Below are positions 26,037 through 34,236 of a stretch of DNA of 64,000 nucleotides, piece by piece (positions within the stretch are counted from its first letter, which is position 1; each line of letters begins with the position of its first letter). The position numbers and the translations under genes were made by a program. The DNA is from CSP1-5 sp964348275 (GTDB lineage: Bacteria > Methylomirabilota > Methylomirabilia > Methylomirabilales > CSP1-5). The notes below the pieces were generated by a model that worked only from the letters and a program-made list of their open reading frames with translations, made no database searches and was not told the DNA's origin. The stretch covers positions 1 to 64,000 of the forward strand of contig CAYGBT010000009.1 in assembly GCA_964348275.1 (NCBI GenBank). Direction: 5' to 3'.

Positions 26037-26657
26037 CTACCTCCCTGGAGATGTCAGGGGCAAGCGTATCTGCCGGATCGGACTAAACGTTCTTCGATGA
26101 ATGGGACTGACGCCATGTTCGGCGATGGCCCGAAGATGGGCACCCGTTCCGTATCCCTTGTGCCGATCGAAGCCGTAAGCGGGGTAGGCCTGGTGGTATT
26201 CCGTCATGATCCGGTCTCGAGCCACCTTCGCCACAATGGACGCGGCACCGACGGACGGACACCCGAGATCTCCCCGAGCAACGGGAAAGACGGGGACATC
26301 GATCTGAGGAACCGCCAGCCCATCCACGAGGACCCCATCGGGGGCAGGCCGAAGTCCCGCTACCGCCTGCTCCATAGCTAACAGCGTGGCCCTCAGAATA
26401 TTCCGCACCTCGATGGTGACAACCTCGACGACGCCCACCGCGACCGCCAACGCCTCCTCCAGAATCCGTTCATAGAGCAGTTCCCGCCGCGGCCGGCTCA
26501 GCCGTTTGGAGTCGGTCACGCCGCGAATCGGCCGGCCGCCCCTGAGGATTACTGCCGCCGCCACCACCGGCCCGGCCAACGCCCCTCGCCCAGCCTCGTC
26601 CACCCCCGCCAGCCGACCAAATCCCTTGCGGCGGATGACCCCCTCAATTCCCCTCAT
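26037..26657 (-). CDS. rnhB: Ribonuclease HII
   Basis: Removes ribonucleotides misincorporated in DNA and RNA of RNA-DNA hybrids. 206 residues. The catalytic carboxylates appear in GVDEAGRGALAGPVVAAAV (Asp-Glu), in GVLVDGL and in VARDRIMTEYH; YGFDRHKGYGTGAHLRAIAEHGVSPIHRRTF is the conserved C-terminal block. Between it and rplS is a 183-base spacer without a gene. Confidence 0.96.
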   Translation of the reverse strand: MRGIEGVIRRKGFGRLAGVDEAGRGALAGPVVAAAVILRGGRPIRGVTDSKRLSRPRRELLYERILEEALAVAVGVVEVVTIEVRNILRATLLAMEQAVAGLRPAPDGVLVDGLAVPQIDVPVFPVARGDLGCPSVGAASIVAKVARDRIMTEYHQAYPAYGFDRHKGYGTGAHLRAIAEHGVSPIHRRTFSPIRQIRLPLTSPGR

Positions 26658-26840
26658 CCCCTCTGCTTCTCCACAGCTCGTGAGCTTGGCCAGAGCCGTC
26701 TCCCAAGCCCATTGCCGCTTCCCTGCTCAAGGAACATCCACTCCTCGAACGGTGAACCGTTTCGGTCCTCCAAAGCAGAGGCCGTCCGGGCACCTGCGTC
26801 GCGAAAAAACCCGTGCACTTGATGAGAGGTCAGGCGGACG

Positions 26841-27197
26841 TCAGCTCATCCGCTTTTCGCGAATGCGCGCGGCCTTGCCCCGCCGGGCCCGGAGATAATA
26901 GAGCCGTGCCCGACGCACCCGACCGGGTCGAAGACGCTCGATCCGCTCGATCACGGGGGAATGCAGCGGAAACGTACGTTCCACGCCGACCCCGTAGCTT
27001 ACCTTCCGCACAGTAAAGGTGGACCCCAGGCCCCCTCCTCGTCGCCGGAGGACCACCCCCTCAAAGGCCTGCAGCCGTTCCTTTTCTCCCTCCCGCACCT
27101 TGACAGAGACCCGGACGGTGTCGCCAGGTGCGAACGTGGGAATATTGGCTCGCAGGTACGGAGCTTCCACGGACTTCAGATAATTATCGATGTTCAT
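26841..27197 (-). CDS. rplS: 50S ribosomal protein L19
   Basis: 118 residues. Whole-family match: PTFAPGDTVRVSVKVREGEKERLQAFEGVVL, then RRGGGLGSTFTVRKVSYGVGVERTFPLHSP and RRARLYYLR. L19 sits at the 30S-50S interface. Its start overlaps the trmD stop by 14 bases, the classical rpsP-rimM-trmD-rplS order. Confidence 0.98.
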   Translation of the reverse strand: MNIDNYLKSVEAPYLRANIPTFAPGDTVRVSVKVREGEKERLQAFEGVVLRRRGGGLGSTFTVRKVSYGVGVERTFPLHSPVIERIERLRPGRVRRARLYYLRARRGKAARIREKRMS

Positions 27198-27951
27198 GGT
27201 TTCCCCTTGTGTTAGTTCTCTCGTCCTTCCTCTCCGCTCGGATCTCAGAGAGGAGTGAGTGATCCTCCGTCGTCAGTGTCGCCCGTTCCAGAAGATCTGG
27301 TCGACGGAAAAGCGTCCGGCGCAACGCCTCTTTCCGTCGCCAGCGTCGAATTTGTTTGTGGTCCCCCGAGAGCAGCACTTCGGGGACCCGATGGCCCCGA
27401 TACTCGGGAGGCCGAGTAAATTGGGGATGATCGAGGAGAGCGCCAGCGAAGGAATCCTGTTTCACTGAACTCTCGTCTCCGATCGCGCCGGGGATCAGCC
27501 GGACCATCGCGTCGATCAGCACCAGGGCCGGCAGCTCCCCGCCGCTCAGGACGTAATCGCCGATGGAGATCTCGCGGTCTGCCAAAGTCCGAACCCGCTC
27601 GTCAAACCCCTCGTAGCGGCCGCAAAGGAAGATCAGATGCCTGATCTCCGCCAGGCGGCAGGCCATCGGGTGGTCAAATCGCTCCCCTTGGGGAGTGAGG
27701 AGGAGTATCTGGCTCTCGGCTTCCCGCAGCGCATCTACGGCCTCAAAGAGGGGCTCGGGCTTCAGCACCATCCCCGCCCCGCCGCCGAAAGGAACATCGT
27801 CCACGACCCGATGCCGGTCATGGGTCCACTCTCTCAGGTCATGAACTCGAATTTCCACAAGCCCCTTCTCCTGAGCCCGCTTGAGGATGCTCTCCTGGAG
27901 GGGCCCGGAGAACATTCCTGGAAAGAGCGTGATAATATCATACCGTTTCAG
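27184..27951 (-). CDS. trmD: tRNA (guanine37-N1)-methyltransferase
   Basis: SAM-dependent knotted methyltransferase making m1G37. GRYEGFDERV, SIGDYVLSGGELPALVLIDAMVR and VKQDSF motifs are present. The first ATG is at 27915 (MFSGPLQES), but the conserved first strand is encoded just upstream in frame: RYDIITLFPG. A TAG closes the frame at about 27976, and no ATG, GTG or TTG lies between. CTG at 27951 is the only plausible near-cognate that includes the whole N-terminus; GAGGGG lies about ten bases before it. I therefore extend the gene to 27951 into the end of rimM. If translation begins at 27915, the first beta strand is lost. Confidence 0.93.
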   Translation of the reverse strand: MKRYDIITLFPGMFSGPLQESILKRAQEKGLVEIRVHDLREWTHDRHRVVDDVPFGGGAGMVLKPEPLFEAVDALREAESQILLLTPQGERFDHPMACRLAEIRHLIFLCGRYEGFDERVRTLADREISIGDYVLSGGELPALVLIDAMVRLIPGAIGDESSVKQDSFAGALLDHPQFTRPPEYRGHRVPEVLLSGDHKQIRRWRRKEALRRTLFRRPDLLERATLTTEDHSLLSEIRAERKDERTNTRGNHEHR

Positions 27952-28462
27952 TGTCGACCAACCCCTCTATCGGCCGCACGACCATCACCCGCCTTGCCAG
28001 GTCGACCCGGAGAATGAAGGCCTGAACGGCAGGCAGAAGCCACTCCCGGGCGTCCTGCCGGACGAGATACAGGTCGTGAGCCTCCGATGGCCAGATATCC
28101 ACGATCTCGCCAAGCTCCTCTCCCGTCTCCGTCACCACCTTGAGACCAAGGATGTCGTAATGATAATAGGTCCCAGCCGGCAGTGGTGAGGCTGCGGCCC
28201 GCGGGATACAAATCTCGTAGCCTCGCATGGCCTCGGCAGCTTCTCGATTCTTCACGCCTTGAAAGGTTGCCACCCATACATGCCGAAGAGGCCGGATCTC
28301 CTCGAGGCGCACCTCCGATTCACCCCGGGGCCCCCGAAGAATCACCGACCTCCCTGGAGAAAGGAGAGCGGGGGAATCTGTGAAGGACTTCACCCTGACC
28401 GCCCCGCGAAGTCCCCAAGCCCCTACCACCCGTCCCAGAACCAATAACTTCTGAGACGCCAC
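27938..28462 (-). CDS. rimM: Ribosome maturation factor RimM
   Basis: 174 residues. Binds S19 and helps 30S head maturation. N-terminal RimM barrel (LVLGRVVGAWGLRGAVRVKSFTD) and C-terminal PRC-barrel domain with YYHYDILGLKV and LGEIVDIWPSEAHDLYLV. The final codons overlap the presumed trmD start. Confidence 0.95.
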   Translation of the reverse strand: MASQKLLVLGRVVGAWGLRGAVRVKSFTDSPALLSPGRSVILRGPRGESEVRLEEIRPLRHVWVATFQGVKNREAAEAMRGYEICIPRAAASPLPAGTYYHYDILGLKVVTETGEELGEIVDIWPSEAHDLYLVRQDAREWLLPAVQAFILRVDLARRVMVVRPIEGLVDTETV

Positions 28463-28468
28463 CGAATC

Positions 28469-28702
28469 CTACTCAACGATCTCCAACACTGCCCGTCGCC
28501 GAGATTTAGCTGCTGTTGCGTGGAGTAGAGTCCGCATTGCCCGGGCGGTTCGTCCTTGCTTTCCAATGACCCGGCCCAAATCCGATTGGGCCACCTTGAG
28601 CTTCAACATTGTCGTCTTCTCGTCCTCGACCGCCTCCACACTTACGGCATCGGGGTTATCCACCAGGGCCTTTGCGACATACTCCACTAGTTCCTTCAAC
28701 AC
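28469..28702 (-). CDS. khpA: KH-domain RNA-binding protein KhpA
   Basis: 77 residues consisting of a single KH domain. The RNA-binding GxxG loop is VIGKQGRTA at residues 45-53. It follows the family start LKELVEYVAKALVDNPDAV. KhpA works with KhpB in several bacteria as a broad RNA chaperone. Its place between rpsP and rimM is the conserved one. Confidence 0.95.
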   Translation of the reverse strand: MLKELVEYVAKALVDNPDAVSVEAVEDEKTTMLKLKVAQSDLGRVIGKQGRTARAMRTLLHATAAKSRRRAVLEIVE

Positions 28703-28795
28703 GTCCGCCTCCCCAGTGCTGTCGCAGCTGTCGGCAGGAAACCCTCAAGGAGGAGGCCCTTACTCCCGAGGTTCCGATCGATGAGCCGCTGACCG

Positions 28796-29077
28796 TCAAG
28801 TGTTTTTCCGGGCCCTCCTGAGGTCGGCAAATCGCTCCAGAACCCCGGCGGTCGAGAGGAGCTCCCGCACTGTTTCCGACGGCTGCGCGCCCTTCTGAAG
28901 CCAGGAGAGGGCCTTCTCCTCATCCAGGGTCAATGCCGCCGGATTCTGGAGGGGATTGTAGGTCCCGATGCTCTCGATGACACGGCCGTCCCGGGGCGCC
29001 CGTGCATCCATCACGACCACCCGGTAGACGGGCCGCTTCTTTGCCCCGAACCGCTTCAACCTAAGTCGTACTGCCAT
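28796..29077 (-). CDS. rpsP: 30S ribosomal protein S16
   Basis: 93 residues. MAVRLRLKRFGAKKRPVYRVVVMD followed by RDGRVIESIGTYNP and the C-terminal AQPSETVRELLSTAGV are family signatures. First ribosomal gene of the rpsP-khpA-rimM-trmD-rplS cluster, 41 bases downstream of ffh. Confidence 0.98.
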   Translation of the reverse strand: MAVRLRLKRFGAKKRPVYRVVVMDARAPRDGRVIESIGTYNPLQNPAALTLDEEKALSWLQKGAQPSETVRELLSTAGVLERFADLRRARKNT

Positions 29078-29118
29078 CCAACCACCTCCCCTTCCATTTC
29101 TATGGGACGAATGACACC

Positions 29119-30447
29119 TTACCCCAGAGGGAAGAACCCTCGTGCTCCGGGCTTTTTCCCAGCCTGGAGCACCTGTCGCATCATTCGTTGGGTTTGCTGA
29201 AACTGTCGCAAGAGCTGGTTCACCATCGCCACCGTTGTCCCCGATCCCTTGGCGATTCGCTGACGGCGGCTCCCGGTGAGGATCCCCGGATTCCGTCGCT
29301 CCTCCTTGGTCATGGAATTCAGAATCGCCTCCATCCGCCCGAGCACCGTGCCGTCTAGTCCCGGGGTAGCAATACCCGCGGGGAGACCCGGAACCAACCC
29401 CATCAGTTCCTCGAAGGACCCCATCCGACGCACCTGAGTGAGCTGTTCTCTAAAGTCCTCGAGCGTGAATGCATCCCGCTGGACCTTCCGAGCCAGCTCC
29501 TCAGCCCGCGCCCGGTCCACCGCGGCTTCCGCCCGTTCCACCAGCGAGAGAACATCACCCATCCCGAGAATCCGGGAGGCCATTCGATCGGGATGAAACG
29601 GCTCCAGCGCCTCGAGCTGTTCGCCCACACCGATAAACTTAATGGGGCACCCCGTCACGGCCCGAACGGAAAGGGCCGCTCCTCCCCGGGCATCTCCATC
29701 CAACTTGGTAAGGACGAAGCCGGTAAGGTCCAACGCGCTGTGAAAGGCCGATGCGACGTTCAGCGCGTCCTGACCGGTCATGGCATCCAGCACCAGGAGG
29801 TTTTCCACCGGATGGACCACCTCCTTGAGGCTCCTGAGCTCTGCCATGAGCTCATCATCAATGTGGAGCCGACCCCCGGTATCCACCACAATCGGCTCCA
29901 GGCCCCGCGTTTGGGCGTACTGGACCGCCTCGTGACAAATGTCCAGTGCAGAAGAGGAGCGGGGATTGGTAAAGATCTCCACCCCCACCTTCCGCCCAAG
30001 AACTTCAAGCTGCGTAGCCGCTGCAGGACGACGTGTATCGGCTGCCACCAAGAGCGGCGCCCGACCCTGTCGCTTCAGCAGGGTGGCCAGCTTCGCCGCC
30101 GTGGTGGTTTTCCCCGACCCTTGGAGCCCGAGCAGCATCACCACCGTCGGGGGGCGGGCCGCCGAAGCCAAGCCACTCCCTTTCCCGCCCAAGAGCAGTG
30201 TGAGCTCATCAAAAACGACCTTGACAACCTGCTGCCCCGGCGTCAGCGACTGAAGCACATCCCGGCCGACGGCCCGGTCCCGAACGCGGTCTACAAAGTC
30301 CCTGACCACCGTATAGTGGACATCCGCCTCCAGCAGCGCAAGACGGATCTCCCGCATGGCCGTAAGGATCTGCTCTTCGGTGAGCTTCCCGTGGCCCCGA
30401 AGCCGTTTAAAAATTGCCTGAAGCCGATCCGACAACCGGTCGAACAT
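29119..30447 (-). CDS. ffh: Signal recognition particle protein Ffh (SRP54)
   Basis: 442 residues. N domain with LTEEQILTAMREIRLALLEADVHY; G domain with P-loop GLQGSGKTTTAAKLA, VAADTRRPAA, VVDTGGR and LTKLDGDARGG; Met-rich M domain (GSFEELMGLVPG to QTQRMMRQVLQ) binding signal peptides and 4.5S RNA. Targets nascent membrane proteins with FtsY. The 4.5S RNA gene is not seen here. Confidence 0.97.
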   Translation of the reverse strand: MFDRLSDRLQAIFKRLRGHGKLTEEQILTAMREIRLALLEADVHYTVVRDFVDRVRDRAVGRDVLQSLTPGQQVVKVVFDELTLLLGGKGSGLASAARPPTVVMLLGLQGSGKTTTAAKLATLLKRQGRAPLLVAADTRRPAAATQLEVLGRKVGVEIFTNPRSSSALDICHEAVQYAQTRGLEPIVVDTGGRLHIDDELMAELRSLKEVVHPVENLLVLDAMTGQDALNVASAFHSALDLTGFVLTKLDGDARGGAALSVRAVTGCPIKFIGVGEQLEALEPFHPDRMASRILGMGDVLSLVERAEAAVDRARAEELARKVQRDAFTLEDFREQLTQVRRMGSFEELMGLVPGLPAGIATPGLDGTVLGRMEAILNSMTKEERRNPGILTGSRRQRIAKGSGTTVAMVNQLLRQFQQTQRMMRQVLQAGKKPGARGFFPLG

Positions 30448-30532
30448 GAGCTCGCCTCGGGAATAAGGGATAAACAGTCAAATTATGCGATGTTACCTCT
30501 CTTGTCAACAAGCAATTTTACGAGTCGGGCGC

Positions 30533-31873
30533 CTAACACGCCAGCAAGAGAGTGACGTCCATAACGTTAGTGAGGGTGGGCCCCGTCTTGATCAGGTCTC
30601 CCAACCCCTCGAAGAAGTGATACGAATCATTCTCCTCCAAGGCCCGGAGCGGATCCAGCCCGGCCTCTTTTGCCCGAGCCCACGTCTCACCATCCGCCAT
30701 TGCCCCGGCCGCATCGGTGGGTCCGTCACTCCCATCGGTCCCAGCGCTGAAAATGACCACATCCTGCACACCGGCGATGGCAATGGCAGCGGCCAGCGCG
30801 AGTTCCTGATTTCGGCCCCCCTTTCCTTTCCCACGGACCGTCACGGTCGTCTCGCCCCCGAGTAGAAGGCAAGCCGGGGGTGGTAGCGGATGGCCGGAGC
30901 GCCGCACCTCCAAGAGGAGCGCGGCTAACGCCCTGGCCACTTCGCGGCTTTCTCCTTGCAGGGCCGTGGTCAAGAGCAGGGTATGAAATCCCAATCGTGC
31001 CGCCCATTCTCGGGCCGCCAAGAGGGATTGGAGATTGTTGCCGACGATGAGTTCCCGTGCCTTTTCGAAGCAGGGATCATCGCCCTTCGGCGTCTCCGGC
31101 ACCTCTCCTCTCGCCCCCCCTTCCAGATGCTGCAGAATGCTTGCAGGTACTCGGTCCTCGATCCCGTACCGGCGCAAGATTGTCAGTCCATCGTGATATG
31201 TCGTCGGATCCGGGACGGTGGGGCCGGAGGCAATCGCATCCAAAGGATCGCCGATAACGTCAGAGAGAATCACCGTGAGACACGACGCCGGCTGAATCGC
31301 CCGGGCGAGCTGCCCTCCTTTGACCCGAGAGCAGTGTTTCCTGACCGTGTTGATTTCTTGAATGGTTGCACCGCATGCCAGCAGTTCTCGCGTGATGGCC
31401 TGCTTCTCGGCGAACTCGATCCCCTCCACGGGAGCCGGCAACAGGGCGGAGCCGCCACCGGAGATGAGGACAATGACGAGGTCCTCTGGGCGAGTCTCCG
31501 CAAGCAGTCCGAGGATGTCCGCCGTCCCTTGAACGCCCCGCGCATCAGGGACGGGATGGCTTGCCTCGTGGACCCGGATGCGCTTCAAGGGGAGGGAGTG
31601 GCCTTCCTTGACCACCACAATCCCCGCACTCACCTGCTCACCCAGGATCTCCTCGAGAGCGGCCGCCATTGCCCCGGAGGCCTTCCCGGCACCCACGACA
31701 TAGACGCGTCCTCGGCTGAGGTCGTACACCTCCCCACGCGCCAGCAACCGCTTCCCGTCACGCTGCAAATGTCGTTGAATCGCCACCCGCGGGTTGGCCG
31801 CATCCAACGCGGCTTGGAAAATCTCCCCGGCCGCCTTTCGCAACTGTGCGATCCCTTTCACTCCAGAGATCAC
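30533..31873 (-). CDS. Glycerate 2-kinase (GckA/MOFRL family)
   Basis: 446 residues of the type-2 glycerate kinase family (DUF4147 plus MOFRL). Conserved motifs: YVVGAGKASGAMAAALEEIL, ISGGGSALLPAPVEGI, NTVRKHCSRVKGGQLA, SDVIGDPLDAIASGPTVPD, and in the C-terminal MOFRL domain LLLGGETTVTVRGKGKGGRNQELAL with SAGTDGSDGPTDAAG. Makes 2-phosphoglycerate from D-glycerate. The start overlaps the thpR stop by 4 bases. Confidence 0.92.
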   Translation of the reverse strand: MISGVKGIAQLRKAAGEIFQAALDAANPRVAIQRHLQRDGKRLLARGEVYDLSRGRVYVVGAGKASGAMAAALEEILGEQVSAGIVVVKEGHSLPLKRIRVHEASHPVPDARGVQGTADILGLLAETRPEDLVIVLISGGGSALLPAPVEGIEFAEKQAITRELLACGATIQEINTVRKHCSRVKGGQLARAIQPASCLTVILSDVIGDPLDAIASGPTVPDPTTYHDGLTILRRYGIEDRVPASILQHLEGGARGEVPETPKGDDPCFEKARELIVGNNLQSLLAAREWAARLGFHTLLLTTALQGESREVARALAALLLEVRRSGHPLPPPACLLLGGETTVTVRGKGKGGRNQELALAAAIAIAGVQDVVIFSAGTDGSDGPTDAAGAMADGETWARAKEAGLDPLRALEENDSYHFFEGLGDLIKTGPTLTNVMDVTLLLAC

Positions 31874-32436
31874 GTCTCCTCCGCCAACGGAACCGAGTCC
31901 ACCGAACTGTAGATGGCCCCAGCCGGATGGAGCTGGCTCTGCATGAGCTCGACACGACCGACCTGCATCCGACCCACCTCGCCGACCTCCGCCCTGCGGA
32001 GGGACTCGAGCAGAGTATCGACACGCCCCACACTCTTGACGCGACCCAGGGTGAGGTGGGGCTGAAAGGGGCGCCCCTCGCGCGGAAATCCAAGGGGAAG
32101 GAGGGCCTCGTCGATTCTGTCTCGAAGCCTCTTCAATTCCTCAGCCCCCAGTTGTACTCCGACCCAGACCACCCGAGGCCGCCCCTTTGGAGGAAAGGTT
32201 CCAAAACCGGCGAGCGACAGGGAAAACGGCTTGACGCCGGCCAGGGAATCCCGGAAGGCCTCCTGGATCGGCGGCAGTTTTGCCTCCGCGACTTCTCCGA
32301 GAAACTTGAGGGTATAGTGCAGATTTTCCGCCTTGACCCACTTGACCGGCGCCGATGCCGCCTTGAATTTCCCCTGGATCTCTGCCAATGGAGTTCTGAG
32401 AGAGGGATCTACGTTGATGGCGATGAATAGTCGCAT
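31870..32436 (-). CDS. thpR: RNA 2',3'-cyclic phosphodiesterase
   Basis: 188 residues. Two HxT(x) motifs, HYTL in the first half and HLTL in the second, mark the 2H phosphoesterase active site. Family N-terminus MRLFIAINVDPSLRTPLAE. Precise physiological substrate uncertain. ATGA overlap with the glycerate kinase gene; cinA lies upstream by 36 bases. Confidence 0.93.
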   Translation of the reverse strand: MRLFIAINVDPSLRTPLAEIQGKFKAASAPVKWVKAENLHYTLKFLGEVAEAKLPPIQEAFRDSLAGVKPFSLSLAGFGTFPPKGRPRVVWVGVQLGAEELKRLRDRIDEALLPLGFPREGRPFQPHLTLGRVKSVGRVDTLLESLRRAEVGEVGRMQVGRVELMQSQLHPAGAIYSSVDSVPLAEET

Positions 32437-32472
32437 ACCCCTTCCGCGTATAGCGATCGGCCCCGCCCCGGT

Positions 32473-33729
32473 TTACGACTCACCCCGAATCTTCAGTAAA
32501 TACCGACGGAGCATCTCGAGCGCCATTTGCGAGGCCCACAGTTTGTTGTCCTCCCGGTTGTACGGGAATCGGTATTCCCGCCACTCCTCGCCGTTGGCGT
32601 CGGTGAGGGCAATGTAGGTGAGCCCGACCGGCTTGGCGTCGGTTCCGCCTCCGGGACCGGCGATCCCAGTCACCCCCACGCCCACATCAGCCCTCGCCAG
32701 GCGGCGCACCCCCGCCGCCATCGCACTCGCCACCTCCGGACTCACGGCGCCATGCTGCTCGATCAGGGAGGAGGGCACCTCCAAGATTTCTTCTTTGGCG
32801 CGATTGCTATACGAGACGATCCCTCGCTCGAAATAGTCTGAGCTACCCGGGATGTTGGTGATCCGATGGGTGATGAGACCCCCCGTACACGACTCGGCCA
32901 CAGCCACGGTCTTTCCTTGAAGACGGAGAAGGCGCCCCACCACTTCCTCAAGTCGTTCCTCATCGATGCCAAAGATCGCATCACCCAACCGATCCCGAAG
33001 TTTTCTCTCCCATGTCTCCAGCCGGGACTGAACCGCTTCCTCGGTTCCAGAAGCCGTCAGCCGCACGTGGAGCTCCCCCGGGCGAGCCAGTAAGCCAACG
33101 CGGGGATGGTCGGAACGGAGTAGATCCTGAATTCGGTCCTCCACCTGCGATTCGAACAAACCACAAACCTTGATGGTCCGGGTTCTCAAAAGCCGCACGC
33201 CGCCCGCCTCCTCCAGAAGGACCGGTAGCACGTGCTCGGTGAAGAGTGGACGCATTTCTCGCGGCGGGCCAGGTAGAGCGATGAGGAGACGCCCCCCTTC
33301 CCTCCAGAGCAGGGCCGGGGCTGTCCCGTGGCGATTCGGGAGGACGACGAACCCCTCCGGGACCCGGGCCTGACGCTTCGCTAATTCCGGCATGGGAACG
33401 CCCCGCCGGGCGAATCGCTCCTCAATCCGCTTCAAGGTCTCCTCGTGGAGGATAAGGGGCCTTCCGGTGACATCCCCCAGCGCATCCCGGGTGGAATCAT
33501 CCTCGGTCGGGCCGAGACCGCCGCTGACGACGACTACGGCAGTCCGATCCAGGGCCTGCCGGAGCACCTGATGAATCCGCTGCCGGTCGTCCCCGACCGT
33601 CGTACGGTAAGAGACCTCGATCCCGATGCCATTGAGCGCCTCGGCGAGAAAGAGACCATTGGTATCGACCAGAGCGCCCTGGAGGAGCTCGGTGCCAATA
33701 CTGATGACCTCTGCATTCTTTGCATTCAT
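32473..33729 (-). CDS. cinA: CinA: competence/damage-inducible protein, NMN deamidase
   Basis: 418 residues from the ATG giving MNAKNAEVISIGTELLQGALVDTN. A second in-frame start seven codons earlier is less likely. N-terminal MoaB/MogA-like (MoCF) domain with VSGGLGPTEDDSTRDAL; C-terminal CinA amidase domain with TVAVAESCTGGLITHRITNIPGSSDYFERGIVSYSN (catalytic Ser in ESCTGG). Start overlaps the pgpA stop. Confidence 0.95.
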   Translation of the reverse strand: MNAKNAEVISIGTELLQGALVDTNGLFLAEALNGIGIEVSYRTTVGDDRQRIHQVLRQALDRTAVVVVSGGLGPTEDDSTRDALGDVTGRPLILHEETLKRIEERFARRGVPMPELAKRQARVPEGFVVLPNRHGTAPALLWREGGRLLIALPGPPREMRPLFTEHVLPVLLEEAGGVRLLRTRTIKVCGLFESQVEDRIQDLLRSDHPRVGLLARPGELHVRLTASGTEEAVQSRLETWERKLRDRLGDAIFGIDEERLEEVVGRLLRLQGKTVAVAESCTGGLITHRITNIPGSSDYFERGIVSYSNRAKEEILEVPSSLIEQHGAVSPEVASAMAAGVRRLARADVGVGVTGIAGPGGGTDAKPVGLTYIALTDANGEEWREYRFPYNREDNKLWASQMALEMLRRYLLKIRGES

Positions 33730-34181
33730 GAGACCAGGAGCCACATCCAAACTAACAGGTTCGCATACAGCCCGGCGATCACATCATCCCCCACAATTCC
33801 CAACCCGCCTGAAAATTGCTCCACCTGACGAGCGGGAAAAGGCTTGGCAATATCGAGGAGACGGAAGAGGGCAAAGGCGATGACCCGGTCCGGGAGCCGC
33901 GATGGAAGGAGTATGGTCGCCACCGCGATACCGGCAATCTCGTCGATAATGATGGCTGGCGGGTCTGACTCCCCTATGACCTGCGCCGCCCGACCGGCAA
34001 CCGCGATCCCGGTCCCGACAAGCACGAGCGTCACTAGAACCTGCGTTACTCCCGGCCCCAGCGGCCAAAGGAGGAAAAGCCCGAGGAGGCTCCCGAGTGT
34101 TCCCGGGGCCGGGCCCAGATAGCCCACATAGGCCCCGGTCGCGATGACCACGGTGAGCTGGTGGGAAACAGGCGGGCTCAT
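33726..34181 (-). CDS. pgpA: Phosphatidylglycerophosphatase A
   Basis: 151 residues with four hydrophobic helices. Motifs GPAPGTLGSLLG and IIIDEIAGIAVATI are those of PgpA, which removes the phosphate from phosphatidylglycerophosphate. Downstream cinA overlaps by 4 bases. Confidence 0.93.
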   Translation of the reverse strand: MSPPVSHQLTVVIATGAYVGYLGPAPGTLGSLLGLFLLWPLGPGVTQVLVTLVLVGTGIAVAGRAAQVIGESDPPAIIIDEIAGIAVATILLPSRLPDRVIAFALFRLLDIAKPFPARQVEQFSGGLGIVGDDVIAGLYANLLVWMWLLVS

Positions 34182-34236
34182 GAGGTGAGAGTAGACGCTG
34201 AGCTACGGCCTGTCAACGGGTGAGGTGTCAAGGGGA

